Origin: Oscillospiraceae bacterium | Lineage (GTDB): Bacteria; Bacillota; Clostridia; Oscillospirales; Acutalibacteraceae | Reading direction: 5' to 3' | DNA length: 64,000 nt | NCBI GenBank assembly: GCA_902792905.1 | Contig: CADBBH010000002.1 | Location: 124,001 to 188,000 of the forward strand | In this document: positions 32,868-42,477 of the stretch, piece by piece | Layout: each line of letters opens with the position of its first letter | Numbering within the stretch: position 1 is the first letter of the stretch | The notes under the pieces: generated by a model | The model's database searches: none | Told to the model about the DNA's origin: nothing | Seen by the model: the letters and a program-made list of their open reading frames with translations, nothing else | Made by a program: the position numbers and the translations under genes

Positions 32868-35471
32868 ATGGCGGAATTCACTCCCATGATGAAGCAATAT
32901 TTTGAAGTCAAGAAGCAGTATCCCGATACGATTCTCATGTTCCGTCTCGGTGATTTCTATGAAATGTTTTTTGACGACGCAAAGACTGCGTCTGCGGAGC
33001 TCGAGCTTGTGCTTACAGGCAGAGACTGCGGGCAGGCGGAGCGCGCCCCTATGTGTGGCATTCCGTATCATGCGGCGGATTCATATATTGCCCGCCTTGT
33101 TTCCAAAGGGTATAAGGTTGCCGTCTGCGAGCAGCTTGAGGATCCCGCACTCGCTAAAGGAATCGTCAAGAGGAATGTCACTCGTGTTCTTACTCCCGGA
33201 ACCGTTATTGAGAGCAATATGCTCGATGAGGGCAGGAACAATTATCTCGGCTGCATATGCGCCGCCGGCGACAAAGCGGGTTTATGCTTTGCCGATGTTT
33301 CGACGGGCGCGTTTCACGTCACCTCATATCCTCTGAAGAATTCCTCAAAGAGCATTATAAACGAACTCGGCAAATTCTCACCGAGAGAGGTAATTATAAA
33401 TTCCGATGTTCTCAAGCTGACCGAGGTTACCGATTTTATAAAAACCAGACTCGATTCCGCGTCTTGCGAGCTTCTTGATGATGAAAAATTCGATTTTGAT
33501 GAAGCGTCGCGGATTCTTGCTTCGCATTTCGGAGTATCATCTGTTTCCGAAGCAATGCCGGCCGATTCAAAAGCCGCAGTCTGTGCTGCAGGCGCCGTGA
33601 TGGGTTATCTCAGAAGCGTGCAGAAAAACGAGCTTGAGAATATCAGGAGCGTTGATTTTTACGGTGAGGGCAGCTTTATGCGCCTCGATGTGTCCGCGCG
33701 AAGAAATCTTGAAATCACGGAAACACTACGCACCCGCGAAAAGAAGGGAACCCTTCTCTGGGTGCTTGATAAAACAGAGACTTCCATGGGCAAGCGTATG
33801 CTCCGTTCATGGATTGAGCAGCCGCTTATGAGTATCGGCGGAATAACGAAGCGTCATAACGCCGTGAAGGAACTTACCGAATCGCCCACGCTCTGTGAAG
33901 ACATTACCGAACTTCTAGACGGATGTCAGGATATAGAGCGGTTGATTACCCGCATATCTTACGGTACTGCCAATGCCCGTGATTTAAGAGCACTCGCGTT
34001 TACTTTACAGCGTATGCCCGCGCTGAAGAATACAATAGCTCCGTGCAGAAGCGCAATGTTCGCTTCCGTATCGGCGGATATTTCTGATTTGTCCGGGCTG
34101 ACGTCTCTTATTGAAAATGCAATAGTCGAGGAACCGCCGTTTACCGTGCGCGAGGGCGGAATGATAAATGCAGGATTTAATACCGAACTCGACGAGCTCC
34201 GCGATATCGTCACAAACGGCAAAGGCTACCTTGCGGATATTCAGGCGAGGGAGCAGGAGAGAACAGGCATAAAGAAACTCAAAATCGGCTACAACCGGGT
34301 TTTCGGTTATTATATCGAGGTTTCAAATTCCTTCAGGGAACTCGTTCCGGATGATTATATACGCAAGCAGACTCTCGTAAACTGCGAGCGCTTTATAACT
34401 CAGGAGCTCAAGGAGCTTGAAGCGAAAGTGCTCGGAGCACAGGAGAGAATCGGGAAACTCGAATTTGAGATTTTTGATTCTGTAAGAAAAAAAGCGGCAG
34501 ACAAGCTTTTTGAAATCCAGAAGACAGCATCCGCCGCGGCAACTCTCGACGCTCTCTGTTCGTTCGCACGTGTTGCGGTTGAGAATAACTATATCTGCCC
34601 GGAAATGAACGCGGGCAGTGAGATACATATTGCCGACGGCAGGCATCCTGTTGTTGAGAAGATGATAGATTATCCGTTTGTTCCCAATGATACCGTGCTT
34701 GACGCTGATGAAAACCGCTGCGCGATTATTACGGGACCGAATATGGCAGGTAAATCAACCTATATGAGGCAGGTAGCGCTTATATGCCTGATGGCTCAGG
34801 CGGGCTCTTTCGTTCCCGCGTCATCCGCACGCCTGTGTGTCGTTGACGGCATTTATACGAGAATCGGAGCTTCCGATGACCTCGCCTCCGGCTCATCAAC
34901 CTTTATGGTTGAAATGAGCGAGGTTGCCGATATTTTAAAAAACGCCACTTCCTCGAGCTTGATTATTTTTGACGAAATCGGAAGAGGCACTTCCACTTAT
35001 GACGGAATGAGTATTGCGAGAGCAGTTCTTGAGTTTGCCGCCGATAAGCGCAAACTCGGAGCGAAGACCTTGTTTGCAACCCATTATCATGAGCTCACCG
35101 ATCTTGAGAATAAAGTCTCCGGCGTGAAGAATTACAACATCTCGGTCAAGAAGAGGGGAGACAATATCACTTTCCTTCGCCGCATTGTTCCCGGCTGTGC
35201 GGACGGCAGCTACGGAATAGAAGTAGCTAAGCTTGCCGGTGTGCCGAATTCCGTAGTCGAGCGCGCGAAGGTCGTTCTCGGAGAGATTATCAGCGAGAGC
35301 GGCAGACCGATAGTTATCGGGGATAAATCCGGTTCCTCCGATAATCAGATTTCATTCGCCAGCACAAATGACGACGAAATCAGAGCCAAGCTCAAAAAAA
35401 TTGACATTAACACTTTGACGCCTATTGAGGCGATGCAGATTCTTTATGAACTGATTTCTCTGACAGATTGA
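32868..35471 (+). CDS. mutS: DNA mismatch repair protein MutS
   Basis: MutS recognises mismatches and small loops. The 867 residues include the mismatch-contacting FYE in RLGDFYEMFFDDA near residue 28, the core/clamp regions, Walker A GPNMAGKSTYMRQV, Walker B IFDEIGRGTSTYDG and the C-terminal dimerisation segment. Length matches MutS1 rather than MutS2. It is followed by mutL after 34 nt. Confidence 0.97.
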   Translation: MAEFTPMMKQYFEVKKQYPDTILMFRLGDFYEMFFDDAKTASAELELVLTGRDCGQAERAPMCGIPYHAADSYIARLVSKGYKVAVCEQLEDPALAKGIVKRNVTRVLTPGTVIESNMLDEGRNNYLGCICAAGDKAGLCFADVSTGAFHVTSYPLKNSSKSIINELGKFSPREVIINSDVLKLTEVTDFIKTRLDSASCELLDDEKFDFDEASRILASHFGVSSVSEAMPADSKAAVCAAGAVMGYLRSVQKNELENIRSVDFYGEGSFMRLDVSARRNLEITETLRTREKKGTLLWVLDKTETSMGKRMLRSWIEQPLMSIGGITKRHNAVKELTESPTLCEDITELLDGCQDIERLITRISYGTANARDLRALAFTLQRMPALKNTIAPCRSAMFASVSADISDLSGLTSLIENAIVEEPPFTVREGGMINAGFNTELDELRDIVTNGKGYLADIQAREQERTGIKKLKIGYNRVFGYYIEVSNSFRELVPDDYIRKQTLVNCERFITQELKELEAKVLGAQERIGKLEFEIFDSVRKKAADKLFEIQKTASAAATLDALCSFARVAVENNYICPEMNAGSEIHIADGRHPVVEKMIDYPFVPNDTVLDADENRCAIITGPNMAGKSTYMRQVALICLMAQAGSFVPASSARLCVVDGIYTRIGASDDLASGSSTFMVEMSEVADILKNATSSSLIIFDEIGRGTSTYDGMSIARAVLEFAADKRKLGAKTLFATHYHELTDLENKVSGVKNYNISVKKRGDNITFLRRIVPGCADGSYGIEVAKLAGVPNSVVERAKVVLGEIISESGRPIVIGDKSGSSDNQISFASTNDDEIRAKLKKIDINTLTPIEAMQILYELISLTD

Positions 35472-35505
35472 GAATCTGATAAACTATGAATGAAAGGAGT
35501 TCACT

Positions 35506-37389
35506 ATGGCAAAGATAAATGTAATGCCCAAGCACCTGGCGGAGCTTATTGCCGCCGGTGAGGTTGTTGAGAGACCGGCTTCAATTGTCAAGGAACTCCT
35601 TGAAAACGCAGTCGATGCGGGAGCCAATACCGTAACTCTTGAAATAAGGCAGGGCGGTATCTCATATATCCGTATCAGCGACAACGGTTCTGGTATTGAG
35701 CGCGACGATATAAGGAATGCGTTCGTGAGCCACGCCACAAGCAAGATAAAATCCGCCGATGATCTCAATTCCATTCTCACTCTCGGCTTCAGAGGTGAGG
35801 CACTCGCCAGTATAGCGGCGGTTGCAAAAGTTGAGGTCCTGACCGCGGTTAAAAGCGAAAAAACAGGCACAAGATATTCGATAGAATACGGCGAGGAAAT
35901 CCTGCTTGATGACGCAGGCTGCCCCGCCGGCACAACAATTACCGTGCGGGATTTATTTCTGAAAACTCCCGCCAGAATGAAATTTCTCAAGAAAGACGTG
36001 ACAGAAGCAAATGCCGTCGCTTCGGCAGTTGACAGAATTGCCCTCTCGCATCCCGAAGTGTCATTCAGATTTATAAGAGACGGCAAACAGGCGCTTATGA
36101 CAAGCGGCAAAGGCGATCTTCTGACCTGTATACGCGAGGTTTTCGGAAAAGAATTCGCGTCAGGGCTTATTCCGTGCGAGAATCAGGGCTCCGGCGTAAA
36201 AGTAAGCGGCTATATTTCGAAGCCGCAGTATTCAAGACCTAACAGAAATATGCAGTTCTTTTTCCTCAACGGCAGATTCATCCGCACGGGCACGGGCTCT
36301 GCGGCGCTCTCCGAGGGTTACAGAAACAGCATTATGGTCGGCAAGTTTCCATCATGCGTAATCAATCTTGAAATCAATCCGTCACTCGTTGACGTTAATG
36401 TTCACCCCGCCAAGACCGAGGTCCGTTTCAGCGATGAGAAGCCCGTATTCAACGCGGTGTTCGGTGCGGTTAAAACCGCTCTTGACGAGGGCGATACCAG
36501 AATACAGGCGGAGCATATTCCGTCACCGTATCAGAGCGCAAAACCTTTCACGTTCCCGGTTTCTTATACCGATAAGCCCCGGGTTCTCGATGAACAGATC
36601 AAACTGAATGATACTCCAAAGCCGGCCGACCCCGTTCCATTCAGACCGAAGACTGAATTTGTTGCAAACGCTCCGTCCGAAAAGCTTGAGGATGAGAGCG
36701 AGGCGGAAACCGACGAGGATATTCTTCTCAATTCCCCTTCATCCGCTCCGAAAAACGATTATCGCGGGGAGACCGTTACGGAAGTTCCGCTTCCGATTAA
36801 TTCCGATGAATTTGAGGAAGAGCAGTTCCGTCTTATAGGCGAAGCGTTCATGACATATATAATCTGCGAATACAAGAATAAACTTGTAATCATTGATAAG
36901 CACGCCGCTCACGAAAGAATCATTTATGAGCGCCTTAAAAAGAGCGAAGGGGAGAGAACGGGTCAACTTCTGCTCTCGCCCGTCACGGTGAATCTCCCGA
37001 AGGATGAATATGCGGCAGTGCTTGACAATCTTGCAATTATCAACAGTTCCGGATTTGACGTCGAGGATTTCGGAGGCGGTTCGGTGCTTGTCCGCGAGTG
37101 TCCTATGGAACTGAGCTTTGACGACGTTCCCGATATCATTGCCGAAATCGCCGGCAGATTTGTCGAAAAAAGGCAGGATGTGATGTTTGAAAAGCTGGAT
37201 TGGATTTTCCATTCCGTTGCCTGCAGAAGCGCAATAAAGGCAGGAAATGTTACATCAAGGCTTGAAATGGAGAAGTTTGCAAAGCAGCTTCTTTCAATGC
37301 CCGAAATCCGCTATTGTCCGCACGGCAGACCCGTATTGATTGAAATGACGCAAAGAGAGTTGGAAAAGAATTTTGGCAGAATACAGTAA
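35506..37389 (+). CDS. mutL: DNA mismatch repair protein MutL with endonuclease motif
   Basis: A 627-residue MutL. The N-terminal GHKL ATPase shows IAAGEVVERPASIVKELLENA and DNGSGI; a variable acidic linker lies at about 360-430; the C-terminal domain has the metal-dependent endonuclease motif DKHAAHERIIYE (consensus DQHAx2Ex4E) and CPHGRPV. This is the nicking type of MutL found in bacteria without MutH. It overlaps miaA by 17 nt. Confidence 0.96.
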   Translation: MAKINVMPKHLAELIAAGEVVERPASIVKELLENAVDAGANTVTLEIRQGGISYIRISDNGSGIERDDIRNAFVSHATSKIKSADDLNSILTLGFRGEALASIAAVAKVEVLTAVKSEKTGTRYSIEYGEEILLDDAGCPAGTTITVRDLFLKTPARMKFLKKDVTEANAVASAVDRIALSHPEVSFRFIRDGKQALMTSGKGDLLTCIREVFGKEFASGLIPCENQGSGVKVSGYISKPQYSRPNRNMQFFFLNGRFIRTGTGSAALSEGYRNSIMVGKFPSCVINLEINPSLVDVNVHPAKTEVRFSDEKPVFNAVFGAVKTALDEGDTRIQAEHIPSPYQSAKPFTFPVSYTDKPRVLDEQIKLNDTPKPADPVPFRPKTEFVANAPSEKLEDESEAETDEDILLNSPSSAPKNDYRGETVTEVPLPINSDEFEEEQFRLIGEAFMTYIICEYKNKLVIIDKHAAHERIIYERLKKSEGERTGQLLLSPVTVNLPKDEYAAVLDNLAIINSSGFDVEDFGGGSVLVRECPMELSFDDVPDIIAEIAGRFVEKRQDVMFEKLDWIFHSVACRSAIKAGNVTSRLEMEKFAKQLLSMPEIRYCPHGRPVLIEMTQRELEKNFGRIQ

Positions 37390-38320
37390 CGAACTGATTG
37401 CGGTTGTCGGCCCGACCGCTTCGGGAAAGACCGCTCTCGGAGTTGAAATCTGCAGAGAATTCGGCGGCGAGGTTGTCTCCTGCGATTCCATGCAGATTTA
37501 TAAGGGTATGGATATTTCCACTGCGAAGCCGACATCCGGGGAAATGCGCGGTATTCCGCATCATCTTATCGGGTTCGCCGGTTCCGACAAAAAATTCAGC
37601 GTAGCGGAGTATTGCGGACTCGCCAAAGATGTTATTGCGGATATTCATTCGCGCGGAAAAGTACCGGTGCTTGTCGGCGGGACGGGACTGTATTATTCCT
37701 CTCTCGTTGACAATATCAGTTTCATTGAGGAAGAAACCGATTTTGAATATCGTGAATTCCTCAAAAAGCGGGCGGAAACCGAAGGCGCAAAAGCTCTGCT
37801 TGACGAGCTTGCCGGAATCGATCCCGAAGCCGCAGCCGGCTTTCATGAGAATAATCTCGGAAGGATTATCCGCTCGCTCGAGATTTATCATTCCACGGGA
37901 AAGACCAAGACAGAGCAGGAGAAATTAAGCCGTCTTGAACCGTCGCCATATCGCCTTGTTGCGATAGGTCTCGATGCGAGGGACAGGAATTATTTATATG
38001 AGAGAATCAACCGCAGAGTTGATATAATGCTTGAAAACGGACTTCTCGATGAGGCAAAGAGGTTCTTTGAGAGCCATCCCTCCGGCACGGCTGTTCAGGC
38101 AATCGGATGCAAAGAACTCAAACCGTTCATTGACGGAAAGGCGAGTCTTGAAGAATGCGTTGAGAATCTCAAAATGCAGACCAGGCGGTACGCAAAGCGG
38201 CAGCTCACCTGGTTCAGACGGGATGAAAGAATACATTTTTTATACATTGACGATTACGGTTCCGCCGGTGAACTCGTTGAAGCGGCGGAAAACTACATAA
38301 GAAAGGAGCGTGAGCGATGA
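37373..38320 (+). CDS. miaA: tRNA dimethylallyltransferase MiaA
   Basis: MiaA transfers the dimethylallyl group to A37 of tRNAs reading UNN codons, the substrate for MiaB. The 315 residues show the P-loop VVGPTASGKTALGVEI, SCDSMQIYKGMDISTAKP and VLVGGTGLYYSSLVD. TTG 37373 is the likely start, since the P-loop begins 12 residues later and no ATG is closer. The overlap with mutL mirrors the mutL-miaA order of many bacteria. Confidence 0.95.
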   Translation: MAEYSNELIAVVGPTASGKTALGVEICREFGGEVVSCDSMQIYKGMDISTAKPTSGEMRGIPHHLIGFAGSDKKFSVAEYCGLAKDVIADIHSRGKVPVLVGGTGLYYSSLVDNISFIEEETDFEYREFLKKRAETEGAKALLDELAGIDPEAAAGFHENNLGRIIRSLEIYHSTGKTKTEQEKLSRLEPSPYRLVAIGLDARDRNYLYERINRRVDIMLENGLLDEAKRFFESHPSGTAVQAIGCKELKPFIDGKASLEECVENLKMQTRRYAKRQLTWFRRDERIHFLYIDDYGSAGELVEAAENYIRKERER

Positions 38321-39534
38321 AGCCCGAAAAATTAATAAGAATTCTCGCGGGGGCGGCGGTTGTTATCTTTCTCGGATATTTTGCCATAAGCGTCTATCGC
38401 AGTTCAGGCAATAACTACAAGACCTCAACTGCCTATGTACAGACTGTTTCGGCAACGGTTGATGCCGATATGTATATCATCCGTGAAGAGCAGATTATTA
38501 CATCCGATTCATCCGGCGTTGTCGTGTCGCTCGCGCAGAACGGCGGAAAAGTCGCCGGCGGCAGTGAGATTGCCGCGATTTTCAGGAATGAGAAGGATGC
38601 CGAGAATTATTCGAATGCCCTCTCGCTTAAGAAAAAACTTGAGACATATAAAAAGATTGAGGGGCAGGTCAGACTTGCAAACCTTGATCTCGGCAAACTC
38701 AACGGCGAAATCGACCGCAATTTCTTTTCGATGCTGGATGCAGTCTATTATAACGATTATCTCAATCTGTCATCGGACGAACTGACATTCAGCGAGAATT
38801 TTTCGAGAAAGAATATCTCGCTCGGATATGACGTTGATTGTTCGGCGCAGATAGAAAAGCTCGAAAAGCAGATTGCAAAGCTCACGGCTGTCAAGCCGTC
38901 GGGCATTATAACAACCGACATCGCGGGTTATTATGTCAGCAGACCGGACGGATTTGAGAGTACTCTTACTGCCGATAAGATAGATGAACTCACGGCGGAA
39001 GAGCTCGAAAAGGCGCTCAAAGCCGATAAGGGAAAGATTCCGAAGAATGCCATCGGCAAAGTTATAAACGGCTTCGAGTGGTATGCTGCGTGTATAGTTC
39101 CCTCCGAGAGACTTACCGGCATTGAGGTCGGAAAGCGTATTCAGCTGATGCTCGGTGACAGTGACCGCGAAACAATCTGGGCAAGGCTTTATTCCAAAGA
39201 ATTGCTTGACAAAGGCAAATGCCTTGCAGTATTCAAATGCTCGGATATGAACGAGGAACTTTCGGGCTTGCGAAAGGCTTCGGGCAAGATTATTCTCCGC
39301 GAATACACCGGCATCAAAATCCGTAAGGACGCTGTCAGATTTAACGATAAAAACGAAGCGGGTGTATATATCAAAGAGGGCAACCTCATTAAATTCAACC
39401 GCATTGAAGAAATATACTCCGATGAGAATTTCGTCATTGCGCAGGATAAGAGCGGTACTCCCGGTTGGCTCGCGCAGTATGATGAAATCGTGATTTCGGG
39501 AAAGGAGCTCGCCAATGGAAAAGTCATTGATTGA
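38317..39534 (+). CDS. HlyD-like membrane adaptor protein
   Basis: A 405-residue protein with one N-terminal transmembrane helix (about 7-27) and a long extracytoplasmic part. The segment VDADMYIIREEQIITSDSSG and following GGKVAGGSEIAAIF resembles a biotinyl/lipoyl-like hairpin of HlyD/MacA-type adaptors, with a helical region at about 95-200. No ABC transporter lies beside it. Proteins of this kind commonly precede yggS-sepF in Clostridia, so a role in cell envelope or division is possible but unproven. Confidence 0.72.
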   Translation: MKPEKLIRILAGAAVVIFLGYFAISVYRSSGNNYKTSTAYVQTVSATVDADMYIIREEQIITSDSSGVVVSLAQNGGKVAGGSEIAAIFRNEKDAENYSNALSLKKKLETYKKIEGQVRLANLDLGKLNGEIDRNFFSMLDAVYYNDYLNLSSDELTFSENFSRKNISLGYDVDCSAQIEKLEKQIAKLTAVKPSGIITTDIAGYYVSRPDGFESTLTADKIDELTAEELEKALKADKGKIPKNAIGKVINGFEWYAACIVPSERLTGIEVGKRIQLMLGDSDRETIWARLYSKELLDKGKCLAVFKCSDMNEELSGLRKASGKIILREYTGIKIRKDAVRFNDKNEAGVYIKEGNLIKFNRIEEIYSDENFVIAQDKSGTPGWLAQYDEIVISGKELANGKVID

Positions 39535-40249
39535 TATCGAATTTGAGAATATTACGGAGAATCTCAAGGTTATCCGCGAAAGAGTTTCAAAGGCGGCTCT
39601 TGCCTCCGGCAGAGGCGAAGATGAAGTCAAATTGATGGCAGTTACCAAAACCATCGATCCCGCCCGTATCAATTACGCGATTTCGCAGGGTGTTGATCTT
39701 ATCGGTGAAAACAGAGTGCAGGAGTTTCAGTCCAAGATTGACGAGCTTGATATGACTGCCTGCAAAGCTCACCTTATCGGCCACCTGCAGTCAAACAAGG
39801 CAAAGAAAATTGTCGGTGAGGTTGATGTTATTCAGTCTGTCGATACCGTATCAATCGCAAAAGAAATTGCAAAGCATGCGCTGAACAGAGGAATATCTCA
39901 AAAAGTCCTGCTTGAAGTCAATATCGGATGCGAGTGGAGCAAATTCGGATTTGATATTTCTGAGGTTCCGGAGAGGGCGGCCGAGATATCGGAAATCAAC
40001 GGTGTCAAAGTAAAGGGCCTTATGTGCGTCGCTCCGATATGCGAAGACGAAAAAAAATTATTAAATATTTTTGAAAATATGCATAAGCTTTATATTGACA
40101 TTTGTAATAAAAAAATAGATAATATAGATATGGAATTTCTGTCCATGGGAATGAGCGGTGATTATGAGACCGCAATTCTCGGCGGCGCAAACCTCGTCAG
40201 AGTCGGCTCGGCAATATTCGGTCCGAGAATCTACTCCGACAAGCATTGA
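39515..40249 (+). CDS. YggS family PLP homeostasis protein
   Basis: A 244-residue PLP-binding TIM-barrel protein (YggS/PROSC/YlmE) that maintains free pyridoxal phosphate and amino acid balance. The PLP lysine lies in LMAVTKTIDPARI, and GENRVQEFQSK, LIGHLQSNKAKK, GLMCVAPI and LSMGMSGDYETAI match the family. It heads the ylm division cluster and overlaps the adaptor gene by 20 nt. A short AT-rich stretch at about 40050-40130 encodes a poorly conserved loop and contains a promoter-like sequence. Confidence 0.94.
   Translation: MEKSLIDIEFENITENLKVIRERVSKAALASGRGEDEVKLMAVTKTIDPARINYAISQGVDLIGENRVQEFQSKIDELDMTACKAHLIGHLQSNKAKKIVGEVDVIQSVDTVSIAKEIAKHALNRGISQKVLLEVNIGCEWSKFGFDISEVPERAAEISEINGVKVKGLMCVAPICEDEKKLLNIFENMHKLYIDICNKKIDNIDMEFLSMGMSGDYETAILGGANLVRVGSAIFGPRIYSDKH
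40095..40123 (+). promoter_or_regulatory. Probable internal promoter within yggS, ahead of sepF
   Basis: TTGACA (40095-40100) and GATAAT (40118-40123) spaced by 17 nt inside an AT-rich patch of yggS. It would drive sepF-divIVA-lspA independently of the long upstream operon. The consensus -35 makes it more than a chance hit, but coding sequence can produce such matches. Confidence 0.5.
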
Positions 40250-40304
40250 AATTATTTATGTAAACAATCGCCCAGGCGGTCTGATAATTAAGGAGGATTT
40301 TACC

Positions 40305-40793
40305 ATGAGCTTCAAAGACAAAATCCAGAGTTGGATTAACGTTACTGAGGATGAACCCGAAATAATTGATGAGGGCTTCGATTTTGCCCCCGGCATGTCC
40401 GATCCCGAACCTGAGGAGCAGCCGGAAGTCAGGCCTCAGAAGTCTGCCTTTACCCGCGCTAAAGACAGGAATTCGAATGTTGTGAATATCAATTCCGGAA
40501 AGCCTGCTCAGACTTCAAAACCAAGAGTCGTTTTCCAGAAGATAGACCGCTTTGCGGATGTCAATAAGGTTGCCGATATTCTCAAGACAATGAGGATTGT
40601 CGTTCTCAATCTTGAAACTTGTCCCAATGATGAGGCCCAGAGGATTATCGACGTTCTCTACGGTGTATCCTATTCCAATGACGGCGATTTCAAAAAGATT
40701 GCCGACAGAGCTTATATCATCACACCCAATAATGTACCTGTCAGCGGTGAACTCGGCGATGAGATCACCAGCGCTCCCGAAGAAGAATTTTAA
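40305..40793 (+). CDS. sepF: Cell division protein SepF
   Basis: SepF polymerises into rings, binds the FtsZ tail and anchors the Z-ring to the membrane. The 162-residue product has an N-terminal amphipathic helix (MSFKDKIQSWINV), an acidic linker and the C-terminal SepF domain beginning VVFQKIDRFADVNKVADIL and including the LNLE and DVLYGVSYSNDG segments. ATG 40305 follows AGGAGG; the longer open frame upstream lies in yggS. It is followed directly by divIVA. Confidence 0.95.
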   Translation: MSFKDKIQSWINVTEDEPEIIDEGFDFAPGMSDPEPEEQPEVRPQKSAFTRAKDRNSNVVNINSGKPAQTSKPRVVFQKIDRFADVNKVADILKTMRIVVLNLETCPNDEAQRIIDVLYGVSYSNDGDFKKIADRAYIITPNNVPVSGELGDEITSAPEEEF

Positions 40794-40809
40794 GAGAGGG
40801 GAATAACCA

Positions 40810-41958
40810 ATGCTCAGACCCGAACAGATATCAAATGCGAGATTTACCCCCGTCAGCACCGGCACTTACAGCGCCGAAGAAGTTGACGCATTCCTTTCGG
40901 TCGTTGCCGAAGCATACAGCGAGCAGCTCGAAAAAAATGCGGAGCTTGTCAAGAAAATCAGCATCCTCGCGGAGAAAGTTGAGACTTACCGCAAGGACGA
41001 GGATGCCATAAAATCCGCTCTGCTTGACGCTCATAAGCTTGCCGATAACGTGACCAAGGTCTCCAAGGAAAACGCTCAGGCAACACTTTCCGAAGCTAAT
41101 TCGCAGGCTACCGAAATAAAGTCAAAGGCCGAAAACGAAGCGGCTGAGGTCAAGAACGCAGCCCGCAGCGAAGCTGCTGAAATAGTTACCAACGCCAAGA
41201 ACGCTGTTGCTTCGATTCAGGACAGAGCAAACCGCGAAGCAAATGAAAAGATACAGATAGCGAAGGCTCAGGCAGACGGTATTATTGCCGACGCACAAAA
41301 GCAGAGCACCGCAATAGTCGGAAGCAGCAAGAGGGAATTTGAATTCTACACCGAAGAGCTTAAAAAGGTCAAGGCCGAGCTCCAGCAGTTCAGAACTATG
41401 GTCGAAATGCTCTGCAACGGCGAAAAGAAGCCCGAGGAGATTCCGGAAATTCCTGCCGAACCGGATATACCTGATTTCAAGTCCGCTCCCGCTCCTGCGG
41501 CCGAAGCGCCTGCAGCTGTTGCCGAAGAACCCGCTCCCGTGGTTGAAGAGCCCGCAGCAGAGATTCCTTCGGAGCCTGTAGCTCCCGCTGCCGATAAAGA
41601 GGAAGATATCGACGATCTTCTCGGTCTGTTTGATGACGGCGACGATGATTCCGATATTTCCGCAGACCTCGACAGTCTCATTCCCGAGGTTCCCGCGCCC
41701 GATATCGAAACTCCCGCTCCCGCAGTCGAGGAGCCCGCAGCAGAGATTTCCGCACAGTCCGAGGCGGTTGAAGAACCTGCAGATGAACCGGCGGTTCCCG
41801 TTATCCCCGCTGAAGAGGATGAAGCCGGAGACGATACCGATGATTTCTTTGCCGATTTCACAGAGGATATTGACGATCTTGAGATTCCGGGCGAAGGCGC
41901 GGATGATGACGACGATGACGATGATATTTCATCCCTCTTTGATTCGCTTTTCGATTGA
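40810..41958 (+). CDS. divIVA: DivIVA domain protein with long acidic C-terminus
   Basis: DivIVA proteins bind negatively curved membrane at septa and poles and recruit division or sporulation factors. The N-terminal domain is conserved (ISNARFTPVSTGTYSAEEVDAFL), followed by a long coiled coil (about 35-200) rich in Ala/Glu/Lys. From about residue 210 the sequence becomes Pro/Ala/Glu and then Asp-rich, ending in a run of six aspartates near the C-terminus. At 382 residues it is much longer than Bacillus DivIVA; the low-complexity tail accounts for the difference. Confidence 0.92.
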   Translation: MLRPEQISNARFTPVSTGTYSAEEVDAFLSVVAEAYSEQLEKNAELVKKISILAEKVETYRKDEDAIKSALLDAHKLADNVTKVSKENAQATLSEANSQATEIKSKAENEAAEVKNAARSEAAEIVTNAKNAVASIQDRANREANEKIQIAKAQADGIIADAQKQSTAIVGSSKREFEFYTEELKKVKAELQQFRTMVEMLCNGEKKPEEIPEIPAEPDIPDFKSAPAPAAEAPAAVAEEPAPVVEEPAAEIPSEPVAPAADKEEDIDDLLGLFDDGDDDSDISADLDSLIPEVPAPDIETPAPAVEEPAAEISAQSEAVEEPADEPAVPVIPAEEDEAGDDTDDFFADFTEDIDDLEIPGEGADDDDDDDDISSLFDSLFD

Positions 41959-41964
41959 TAATCG

Positions 41965-42477
41965 ATGTTTCAGATAATAAGCATTCTTGCTGTCGCTCTG
42001 CTCGTTTTTCTTGACAGGATTTCAAAAATTGCCGCTGTTGCGGCATTCGGAGCAGGGGATACAAAAGAATTTCTTTTCGGCTTGTTTCAGTTCAGATACA
42101 CCGAAAATACCGGCGCCGCGTTCAGCTCATTTGCCGATAACAAAAGCATACTGATAGTTTTTACGGCGCTGGTTATCATATTATGTCTGTTTGTCCTGCT
42201 TGCAAAAAAGGTGAAAGCGAAGATTCCCGTTGTATGCCTTGTCCTGATTGTATCAGGCGGCATAGGCAATCTCATAGACAGAATCGCCAAAGGCTATGTG
42301 GTTGATTTCATTGAACCTCTGTTTATGAATTTTGCGGTTTTCAATGTTGCGGATATTTTCATAACCTGCGGAGCGATTCTGCTTATGTGCTATGAAGTCG
42401 CGACGCTCATCAGAGAAAAGCAGGCGGGCAGATCCGGCGAAAAGGAAGACGGTAAGGCGGACGACAATGATCGATAA
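41965..42477 (+). CDS. lspA: Lipoprotein signal peptidase II
   Basis: LspA is an aspartyl membrane protease that removes signal peptides from prolipoproteins. The 170-residue protein has four membrane helices and the conserved motifs FLDRISK, RYTENTGAAF, GNLIDRIAKGYVVDF and FNVADIFI, which carry the catalytic aspartates (the last at D129). A hydrophilic tail of about 25 residues follows. It starts 6 nt after divIVA and overlaps rluD. Confidence 0.95.
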   Translation: MFQIISILAVALLVFLDRISKIAAVAAFGAGDTKEFLFGLFQFRYTENTGAAFSSFADNKSILIVFTALVIILCLFVLLAKKVKAKIPVVCLVLIVSGGIGNLIDRIAKGYVVDFIEPLFMNFAVFNVADIFITCGAILLMCYEVATLIREKQAGRSGEKEDGKADDNDR

